Source: Halopiger xanaduensis SH-6 (lineage in GTDB: Archaea; Halobacteriota; Halobacteria; Halobacteriales; Natrialbaceae). From it: 64,000 bases of DNA. The DNA is taken from NCBI RefSeq assembly GCF_000217715.1, contig NC_015666.1, forward strand, positions 1,376,270 to 1,440,269, in the 5' to 3' direction. The translations under genes were made by a program, and so were the position numbers. Positions 42,837 to 49,663 of this stretch are shown here, piece by piece. The first letter of the stretch is position 1; each line of letters begins with the position of its first letter. Below the pieces are notes generated by a model. It saw nothing but the letters and a program-made list of their open reading frames with translations. It searched no databases and was not told where the DNA came from.

Positions 42837-44483
42837 GTGAGTTCTGATACCCGCATTCTCGGAATCGAGGGCACCGCCTGGGCGGCCAGCGCGGCGGTAT
42901 TCGATTCCGCGACCGACGACGTCTTTATCGAGAGCGACGCCTACCAGCCCGACAGCGGCGGCATCCACCCGCGCGAGGCCGCCGAACACATGCACGAGGC
43001 GATCCCGCAGGTGGTCGAACGAGCCCTCGAGCACGCCCGCGAGACCTCCGACGGCCCCGCGGACGAACCGCCCGTGGACGCCGTCGCCTTCTCCCGCGGA
43101 CCGGGGCTCGGTCCCTGCCTGCGGACCGTCGGCACGGCCGCGCGCGCGCTAAGTCAGAGCCTCGAGGTCCCCCTCGTGGGCGTGAACCACATGGTCGCCC
43201 ACCTCGAGATCGGGCGCCACACCGCCGACTTCGACTCGCCGGTCTGTCTCAACGCAAGCGGGGCGAACGCGCACCTGCTCGCGTATCGGAACGGTCGGTA
43301 CCGCGTGCTCGGCGAGACGATGGACACCGGCGTCGGCAACGCGATCGACAAGTTCACGCGCCACGTCGGCTGGTCCCACCCCGGCGGCCCGAAGGTCGAG
43401 GAGGCTGCGAAGGAGGGCGAGTACGTCGACCTTCCCTACGTCGTCAAGGGGATGGACTTCTCGTTCTCGGGGATCATGAGCGCCGCGAAGCAGCGCTACG
43501 ACGACGGGGTTCCCGTCGAAGATATCTGCTACTCGCTGCAGGAGAACGTCTTCGGCATGCTGACCGAGGTGGCCGAGCGCGCGCTCTCGCTGACCGGCAG
43601 CGACGAACTCGTGCTCGGCGGCGGCGTCGGCCAGAACGCTCGCCTGCGCGAGATGCTCGTGGAGATGTGCGACCAGCGCGGCGCCGAGTTTCACGCGCCC
43701 GAACCGCGCTTTCTGCGGGACAACGCCGGCATGATCGCCGTCCTCGGGGCAAAGATGTACGACGCCGGCGACACGCTCGCGCTCGAGGAGTCCCGCGTCA
43801 ACCCCGATTTCCGACCGGATCAGGTGCCGGTGACGTGGCGCGCGGACGAGCCCGAATTAGCCGCCGGCCGCGGCGCTGAAGGCGAGCAGCAGGTCCGGGG
43901 CGCCGAAGCCCTCGTCGACCTCTCTCCCGACGCCGGCCGCGTGACCAAACGCCGCGAGGCGAAAACCTACCGTCACCCCGAACTCGACGACCGACTCCGC
44001 CGCGAGCGAACGACCCTCGAGGCGCGACTCACGAGCCTCGCGCGCCGCGAGGGCGTGCCGACGCCGGTGCTCTCGGACGTCGATCCCCGCGAGGCGCGCC
44101 TGGAACTCGAGTACGTCGGCGAGTGCGATCTCCGCGAGTCCCTGACGGCCGAGCGGGTCCGCGACGTCGGACGGCACCTCGCACGATTACACAATGCCGG
44201 GTTCGTCCACGGGGATCCGACGACGCGGAACGTCCGCACCAGCGACCGCCGCACCTCCCTCATCGACTTCGGCCTCGGCTACCACACCGACCACGTCGAG
44301 GACTACGCGATGGACGTCCACGTCTTCGACCAGAGCCTCGTCGGCACCGCCGACGACCCCGAGCCGCTGCGCGAGGCGGTGCTCGAGGGCTACCGCGAGG
44401 TCGGCGACGAGCGAGTCTTGGAGCGCCTCGAGGATGTCGAGGGCCGTGGTCGATACGTCGAGGACAGCGCAGACGACGCCTAA
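42837..44483 (+). CDS. Bifunctional tRNA threonylcarbamoyladenosine synthase/kinase (Kae1-Bud32)
   Basis: A 548-residue fusion of two KEOPS subunits that make t6A37 in ANN-decoding tRNAs. Kae1 (about 1-325) shows GIEGTAWAASAAVFD, the metal-binding HMVAHLEIGRH near 114, and ASGANAHLLAY near 140. A linker with AAGRGAEGEQQVRGAEALV joins Bud32 (about 345-548), an RIO-type kinase/ATPase with catalytic FVHGDPTTRNV and metal-binding IDFGLGYH. The fusion is normal for Halobacteria. The GTG start is at 42837, and the first conserved residues follow immediately. Confidence 0.97.
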   Translation: MSSDTRILGIEGTAWAASAAVFDSATDDVFIESDAYQPDSGGIHPREAAEHMHEAIPQVVERALEHARETSDGPADEPPVDAVAFSRGPGLGPCLRTVGTAARALSQSLEVPLVGVNHMVAHLEIGRHTADFDSPVCLNASGANAHLLAYRNGRYRVLGETMDTGVGNAIDKFTRHVGWSHPGGPKVEEAAKEGEYVDLPYVVKGMDFSFSGIMSAAKQRYDDGVPVEDICYSLQENVFGMLTEVAERALSLTGSDELVLGGGVGQNARLREMLVEMCDQRGAEFHAPEPRFLRDNAGMIAVLGAKMYDAGDTLALEESRVNPDFRPDQVPVTWRADEPELAAGRGAEGEQQVRGAEALVDLSPDAGRVTKRREAKTYRHPELDDRLRRERTTLEARLTSLARREGVPTPVLSDVDPREARLELEYVGECDLRESLTAERVRDVGRHLARLHNAGFVHGDPTTRNVRTSDRRTSLIDFGLGYHTDHVEDYAMDVHVFDQSLVGTADDPEPLREAVLEGYREVGDERVLERLEDVEGRGRYVEDSADDA

Positions 44484-44490
44484 TTCCTGC

Positions 44491-45201
44491 TCAGTTCGCG
44501 TCGCAGCGCTGACTCGTCGCCGCGACGACGTCGAGGCCCGGACTGTAGTAGCGCACCGGCTCCGTCGACGGCCGCTCGAACGCGTTCGCCGCCAGCAGCG
44601 TGTTCCGCTCGACGGTCGCCGTCGCCGGGTACAGCGTCCACGGCGGGTGGTCGACGTCCGTGTAGCGCAGCGAGCCGTCCGGCGCCTCGGTGTAGAACCG
44701 GTAGCGCTCGACGAGGAACTCGGCTAGCGGGTCCTCGGGCGCCGCGAACGGGTCGCCGGTCGCCCGGTACGTGGCTTCGTACGCGCCGGGCCGCGATCCG
44801 GGGTGGCGGCGCCGGCTCTCGAACCGGATGCCGCCGTCGTCGCTCCGCTCGAGCGAGATCCGCGCGTAGTAGTACGGCAGGTGGTGGAACCAGCGCGCGC
44901 CGAGCACGCTCGCGATGCCGTCCGCGTCGAGGCTGAAGAAGTAGACCGCCGGCTCGCCGTCGCTGCCGTCGCGGGTGACGTACGTCCGCACGTTGATCTC
45001 GGGGAGTCGGATGCCGGCGCGCGCCGGAACGCCGCGCGGGCGAACGGCGACGTTGGTAAACGGGATCACCGAGAGCCAGCCGCTCCCGTCGTGCGTATCC
45101 ACGGCTAACTCGTCGGGAAGGTGGGGCTCGAGCGCCTCGGCGTCGACCGGCCAGTTCTCGAACAGCAGGTGGCGCCAGCCCATCTCGAGCGGAAGGACCA
45201 T
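44491..45201 (-). CDS. DUF2071 (YqjF-like) protein
   Basis: A 236-residue protein of the YqjF/DUF2071 family, related in fold to acetoacetate decarboxylase. Seen: WRHLLFENWPVDAEALEPHL at the start, GWLSVIPFTNVAVRPRGVP near 40, INVRTYVTRDGEP-like (INVRTYVTRDGSDGEPAVYF) near 67, and a closing YYSPGLDVV. The biochemical activity is unknown. It converges with kae1/bud32, with only 7 bp between stops. Confidence 0.88.
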   Translation of the reverse strand: MVLPLEMGWRHLLFENWPVDAEALEPHLPDELAVDTHDGSGWLSVIPFTNVAVRPRGVPARAGIRLPEINVRTYVTRDGSDGEPAVYFFSLDADGIASVLGARWFHHLPYYYARISLERSDDGGIRFESRRRHPGSRPGAYEATYRATGDPFAAPEDPLAEFLVERYRFYTEAPDGSLRYTDVDHPPWTLYPATATVERNTLLAANAFERPSTEPVRYYSPGLDVVAATSQRCDAN

Positions 45202-45354
45202 AGGAACTGGTTAGTACGCCGACGGGAAGCGTGTTTCTATCTTGGTAGTGCCCGTTCGTGCACCGATCTCGAGGCGCCGGAAGGCTGGCGGCTCGCTTTC
45301 GCTTGCCGAGACGAGCACGCAATACTCTTGACAGGGGAGAACGTATCACCGCGC

Positions 45355-45633
45355 ATGGCAGACAAACCGAGCTCCGGAGAGATTCTCGGGGTACCGTACA
45401 ACTTCGACCGGCCGAGCATCAGTCGCATGCTCTCGGCGTACTGGCAGCCCGGCGAAGGGATGCTCGTCGAGAAGCCGTTCGGCGTCGGCTACACCCTGAA
45501 CCTGGCCAACTGGCGCTCCTGGATCGTCGTCGCCGTCGCCGGTGCGCTCCTCTGGCAGCAGGAACAGAGCGCGGCGAGCGCCGACGAGGACCGCGAGGAC
45601 GAGCCGGTCGAAGTCATCGTCGACGACGAATAG
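45355..45633 (+). CDS. DUF5808 domain protein
   Basis: A 92-residue small membrane-associated protein. GEILGVPYNFDRPSISRM opens a DUF5808-like segment. A hydrophobic stretch SWIVVAVAGALLW (about 55-67) may insert in the membrane. The C-terminus is acidic. In other organisms DUF5808 is found in membrane proteins of unknown role. ATG 45355 is about 30 nt after the AATACTCTTG box. It is divergent from the DUF2071 gene and converges with the Gfo/Idh gene. Confidence 0.72.
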   Translation: MADKPSSGEILGVPYNFDRPSISRMLSAYWQPGEGMLVEKPFGVGYTLNLANWRSWIVVAVAGALLWQQEQSAASADEDREDEPVEVIVDDE

Positions 45634-45634
45634 A

Positions 45635-46717
45635 TCAGTCGGCGGTAACTGACACCGACGTTCCCTTCTCCGCTGACCGATAGATCGCGTCGATTACGCG
45701 CTGGACCATCAGCGCCTGGTCGACCGTATTGATCGCGGGCGCCTCGCCCGCCGCGACGGCCTCGAGGAACCGCTCGTCGCTGCCCTCCCAGCCGGTGTGG
45801 TCGAGCGCGCCCTCGGTGAGCGTCGCGTCCATGTTGTGGTCGGTCCCTTGCGTGCCGCTCCGGAACAGCGTCAGCGCCTCGCCGCCGAGTTCGAGTTCGG
45901 CGCCGGCCTCCGTCCCCCGCACAATGAAATCGTTCGTCTCGGCCTGGTTGGCGGCCCAGGTCACCTCGAGCGAAATCGTCTTGTCGTCCGCACAGCGGAT
46001 CATCGCCGTCGCGGAGTCCTCGACGTCGAAGACGGCCTCCTCGGTCGCCTCGTACCAGTCGCCGGGGTCGACGTAGTCGTCGCGGTCGCCGAACTCGGTC
46101 CGCGTGACGGCGAAGACCTCCTCGACGGACGGGTACTCCATCAGGTAGAGCGCGAAGTCGATCGCGTGGACGCCGATATCGACGACGGCGCCGCCGCCGG
46201 AGAGTTCCTCGTTGGTGAACCACGAGCCGACGCCCGGGATGCCCCGGCGGCGGACGTAGTTCGCGTCGACGTGGGTAATCTCGCCGAAGTGGCCCTCCGC
46301 CTGGTACTCTTTGAACACCTCGGCGGCGGTCGAGACGCGGTTGTGGAAGTTGACCGTGCAGAAGCCGTCGGACTCGGCCGCGGCCGACGCGATCCGCTCG
46401 GCGCTCTCGAGATCGTTCGCGAGGGGCTTCTCGCAGAGGACGTCGTAGCCGCGCTCTAAGGCGGCAACGACGGCCGGTTCGTGGAAGGCGTTGGGCGTCG
46501 AGACGGCGACGGCGTCGAGGTCTTCGGCCTCGTACATCGCCTCGAACTCCTCGTAGGTCGTCGCGCCGTACGCCTGCGCGAACTCCTCGCGCGTTTCGGC
46601 GACGACGTCCGCGCCGGCGACGACGTCGTGGCCGAACTCCTCGGCGTTGGTTGCGTGGGTCTGTCCCATGAAGCCGAGTCCGACGACGCCGAGTCGGACG
46701 GGTGGTGACGAACTCAT
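45635..46717 (-). CDS. Gfo/Idh/MocA family NAD(P)-dependent oxidoreductase
   Basis: A 360-residue dehydrogenase. The Rossmann motif LGVVGLGFMGQTHATNA is at the N-terminus, the catalytic Lys in CEKPLANDLESAERI near residue 96, and the C-terminal alpha/beta domain has GVHAIDFALYL near residue 180. It acts on sugars or inositols such as myo-inositol or xylose. No sugar-uptake operon is adjacent, although an orphan solute-binding protein gene lies 1.5 kb downstream of the HAM1 gene. A GTGACA/TGTCAC inverted repeat at 46726-46742 lies 9 nt before the start. Confidence 0.88.
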   Translation of the reverse strand: MSSSPPVRLGVVGLGFMGQTHATNAEEFGHDVVAGADVVAETREEFAQAYGATTYEEFEAMYEAEDLDAVAVSTPNAFHEPAVVAALERGYDVLCEKPLANDLESAERIASAAAESDGFCTVNFHNRVSTAAEVFKEYQAEGHFGEITHVDANYVRRRGIPGVGSWFTNEELSGGGAVVDIGVHAIDFALYLMEYPSVEEVFAVTRTEFGDRDDYVDPGDWYEATEEAVFDVEDSATAMIRCADDKTISLEVTWAANQAETNDFIVRGTEAGAELELGGEALTLFRSGTQGTDHNMDATLTEGALDHTGWEGSDERFLEAVAAGEAPAINTVDQALMVQRVIDAIYRSAEKGTSVSVTAD

Positions 46718-46725
46718 CGGTAGTT

Positions 46726-46742
46726 GTGACAGTGATTGTCAC
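46726..46742. promoter_or_regulatory. Inverted repeat between divergent genes
   Basis: GTGACA (46726-46731) and TGTCAC (46737-46742) separated by 5 bp. It lies 9 nt before the Gfo/Idh start, in the Gfo/Idh-HAM1 intergenic region. Possible operator for the sugar dehydrogenase. Confidence 0.35.
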
Positions 46743-46858
46743 TCTCGGGGACCGAAAGCGTTCGCGTTGCGGAGAACGTTCGAACCGACACGCAGAGTCG
46801 CGCCCAGCCGGCAACCGACGGCTATATTCCCCCGGAGCACCCCGCCTCGCACGAACAC

Positions 46859-47407
46859 ATGCTCGTTCGGTTCGTCACCGGCAACGAAGGCAAGGCCCGC
46901 GAGGCCCGGGAGTACCTCGAGGGGATCACCGCCGTCAACCAGGTCGAGTACGACTACACCGAAGTTCAGAGCGACTCGCTTTCCGAGATCGCCGCCCGCG
47001 GCGCGCGCGAGGCCTACGAGGAACTGGGCGGCACGGAACCCGTCGTCGTCGACGACACCGGCCTCTTCGTCGACGCGCTCGAGGGGTTCCCGGGGCCGTA
47101 CTCGGCCTACGTCGAGGACACCGTCGGCGTCGAGCGCCTCTGGAACCTCGTCAGCGAGGAGGAGAACCGCCGGGCGCAGTTCCGGACGGTCGTCGCCTTC
47201 GCGGACGGCGAGCGGACGGAGACCTTCGAGGGATCGGTGCGCGGGACGATCGTCGCGCCGCGCGGCGAGGGCGGGTTCGGCTACGATCCGATCTTCGAGT
47301 ACGACGGGCGGACGTTCGCCGAGATGAGCGCCGAGGAGAAGAACGCGATTTCCCACCGCGGCCGCGCGCTCGAGGCGTTTTCGGCGTGGCTGGCGGAGTA
47401 TCACTGA
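46859..47407 (+). CDS. XTP/dITP pyrophosphatase (HAM1/RdgB family)
   Basis: A 182-residue housekeeping nucleotidase that hydrolyses ITP, XTP and their deoxy forms, keeping deaminated purines out of nucleic acids. MLVRFVTGNEGKAREAREYL opens the substrate site, VVVDDTGLFVDALEGFPG gives the acidic catalytic region near 62, and GFGYDPIFEYDG near 142 is the signature. Start ATG 46859 is favoured over the in-frame upstream extension; a CTATATTC box precedes it by about 35 nt. T-rich sequence follows the stop near 47430. Confidence 0.92.
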   Translation: MLVRFVTGNEGKAREAREYLEGITAVNQVEYDYTEVQSDSLSEIAARGAREAYEELGGTEPVVVDDTGLFVDALEGFPGPYSAYVEDTVGVERLWNLVSEEENRRAQFRTVVAFADGERTETFEGSVRGTIVAPRGEGGFGYDPIFEYDGRTFAEMSAEEKNAISHRGRALEAFSAWLAEYH

Positions 47408-47464
47408 CGCTTCGTCGGACTGCCCGCCGCCGTTTCTCCTGCTCTTTCTCTCCCGCCCCTCGAT

Positions 47465-48112
47465 TCAACTACGCGGATCCCGATCCGGCCCCGGATACTC
47501 GCCGCCCTCGACGGCCTCGTAGAGGCTCTCGGGATCGAACAGCTGTGCGAACGCGTCCGGCGGACGGACGCTCACCGAGAGGTGAGGCTGCATCGAGAGG
47601 CCCGCTTTCGCTGACCCTAACCCCTCGTCGTAAGACAACAGATGCGCCGCGTTCCCCCGGTACGCGGACGCAAGTGCGGGGTGGTCCTCCGGCGGGTGAT
47701 CGACCGCCACTCGTTCGGCCTCGAGACGCGCCCGGTGATCGGCCGCGAGGTCGGCGTCGGCGAGTTCGGTCACCAGCCGCTCGGTCCGCTCGAGGAGGTG
47801 GTCGCTGGCGACGAGGTCGACCCACGAGTGACGGCGAACGTGATCCAGCGCCGCGCGGGCGTCGCCGTCGACGAACGGGTCCGCCGCGAGTACGGCGGCG
47901 GCGGCGACGACGCGGGCGGGGTTCGGCCGATCGGATCCGGATTCGCCGTCAGGCCGGTTATCGTCGGCCTCCTCGATTTCGGTTTCGGTTCCGTCAGCGC
48001 CCGTCTCAGCCACCGACTCGTCCAGGTTGTCGTCCACCGCTCGAATCCGCTCGAGATCGACCCCGTAGCTCGCACCGCGGTCGAAGAGGTCGTCCCAGCT
48101 CGTGGCTGTCAT
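47465..48112 (-). CDS. PIN-like protein (DUF7384-like)
   Basis: A 215-residue protein. The first 60 residues are acidic and low-complexity. Residues 70-190 look like a PIN nuclease-type fold: VVAAAAVLAADPFVDGDARA begins with an acidic residue, SWVDLVASDHLLERT follows, and AAHLLSYDEGLGSAKAG occupies the position of the C-terminal PIN acidic motif. I think it belongs to a haloarchaeal DUF (DUF7384). No antitoxin gene is next to it. ATG 48112 is the conserved-looking start. Confidence 0.6.
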   Translation of the reverse strand: MTATSWDDLFDRGASYGVDLERIRAVDDNLDESVAETGADGTETEIEEADDNRPDGESGSDRPNPARVVAAAAVLAADPFVDGDARAALDHVRRHSWVDLVASDHLLERTERLVTELADADLAADHRARLEAERVAVDHPPEDHPALASAYRGNAAHLLSYDEGLGSAKAGLSMQPHLSVSVRPPDAFAQLFDPESLYEAVEGGEYPGPDRDPRS

Positions 48113-48202
48113 CGACGGCTGTTGGAGCGGCACGCAGAAAAGCGGGCGTGTCTCGCTTCCGGTGCGGTTCGGCGGTCGAACTTGCGCGGCAGCGAGGGCG
48201 GC

Positions 48203-49477
48203 CTATGCGGTGAATGCACTCAGGAGGGACGGCGCGTGGTCGTCGGGGTCGAAGTTGCCGAGGTAGGCGTCGATCGCGTCCTCTACTTCCCCTCGAATCG
48301 CCGGCGGAACGGCGGCGCCGTGGGCGATCGACGGCGGCTGCGCGTCGGAGTCGCGGAAGTCTCCGATCTGCTGCTGGAGGAACGGCGGGAACTGGCTCTC
48401 GTCGATGTCGACCCGCGGCGGGATCGACCCCTTCAGCGGGTTGAACCGCTCCTGGGCGTCCGTCGAGCCGACGTAGCTGAGGAACGTTTTGGTGTCCTCG
48501 GGCGTCGGGTTGTCCGCCGGGTAGGTAAACGAGTCCATGTTGAGCGCGTACAGCCCCTCGGTGCCCGGGAACGGAACGTGATCCCAGTCGTCTCCGTAGT
48601 CGAACCCGTCCCTGTTCCGGTAGGTGCCGGCGGCCCAGTCGCCCTGGTGGATGAAGGCCGCGTCGCCGTCGATGACGCGCTCGTTCGCTTCCGTGAAGGA
48701 CGTCGAGAAGTGATCGTCCGGGAAGAACTCGACGTACTCGGCCAGGAGCGCGAGGGAGTCGCGAACCGCGTCCACGTCGTCGAACTCGCCGTTGATGAGG
48801 TCGTCGTAGGCGTCGGCACCGGCCTGCGCGAGGAAGATCGTCTCCCAGAGCTGGAAGACGGTAAACAGTTCGCCCGTCCCGTTGACGAACGGCGTCGCGT
48901 CGGTGTTTTCCTCGACCGTCTGGAAGGCGTCGACGAGCGCCTCGGGACCGTCGATCGATTCGGGGTCGACGCCCGCCTCCTCGACGACCGAGACGTTGTA
49001 GAACAGGTTGTTGATCCGGTGGATGTTCAGCGGCACCGCGACGTAGGTCCCGTCCGGCCGAGCCGCCTCCTGTGGCCCCTCGAGGTAGTTCTCCTTCATA
49101 TCGTCGTCCCAGACGTCGCCCTCGATGTCGCCGAGGTTGTCGCCGAACTGCAGGAGGTTGGCGCCGGGCCACTCCTGCCAGGTACTCGGCGGGTCGCCGT
49201 CCCGGAGCCGCCTCGAGACGACCGTCTCGAGGTTGTCGCGGGCGCCACCCTGGACGTCCTCCACGCCGAAGTCGATGTCGGGGTAGTTCTCCTCGAATCC
49301 TTCGACGAGCGCCTGGATGGCCTCCTGTCCGTCGCCTTCGGCCCACCCGTGAAGCACGTCGAACTCCTGTTCTTCCGACAACTGATCGAGACAGCCGGCC
49401 GTGGCGGCCACTCCCGCCGCACCCGCCGCCTTCAAGAAGGACCGTCGTGGTCGGCCCCCGCGAGTGTTCCGTCCCAT
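48203..49477 (-). CDS. ABC sugar transporter substrate-binding lipoprotein (Tat-exported)
   Basis: A 424-residue extracellular solute-binding protein, family 1. The N-terminus has a twin-arginine signal with lipobox, RRSFLKAAGAAGVAATAGC (residues 10-28), so the mature protein is lipid-anchored at Cys28. The body shows FDVLHGWAEGDGQEAIQALV and the closing-domain segment FIHQGDWAAGTYRNRDG. Such proteins bind sugars for ABC uptake; the matching permease and ATPase genes are not next to it. A TTTAAG box near 49521 gives a short leader. Lone binding proteins can serve transporters encoded elsewhere. Confidence 0.88.
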   Translation of the reverse strand: MGRNTRGGRPRRSFLKAAGAAGVAATAGCLDQLSEEQEFDVLHGWAEGDGQEAIQALVEGFEENYPDIDFGVEDVQGGARDNLETVVSRRLRDGDPPSTWQEWPGANLLQFGDNLGDIEGDVWDDDMKENYLEGPQEAARPDGTYVAVPLNIHRINNLFYNVSVVEEAGVDPESIDGPEALVDAFQTVEENTDATPFVNGTGELFTVFQLWETIFLAQAGADAYDDLINGEFDDVDAVRDSLALLAEYVEFFPDDHFSTSFTEANERVIDGDAAFIHQGDWAAGTYRNRDGFDYGDDWDHVPFPGTEGLYALNMDSFTYPADNPTPEDTKTFLSYVGSTDAQERFNPLKGSIPPRVDIDESQFPPFLQQQIGDFRDSDAQPPSIAHGAAVPPAIRGEVEDAIDAYLGNFDPDDHAPSLLSAFTA

Positions 49478-49663
49478 GATTAAATAGTAACTACCACCTG
49501 CGTTATCATGCAGCCGTCTTAAATGCTCTGGCACTGCGATTCGCGCCGAACGGTGATCGGTATCGCTGTCGGTAATCGGCCTGCGCCGCCGTCGCGTCGT
49601 CTCGGCTGCTTCAGGCCGCCGTCCACCTGCACCCTCGAGAACCTCGAGCGCGGCGCGCTCAGA

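Noticed and set aside
47642-49483. 613-codon open frame spanning the PIN-like and binding-protein genes on the plus strand
   Set aside because: Runs antisense across two supported genes and their spacer; composition artefact.
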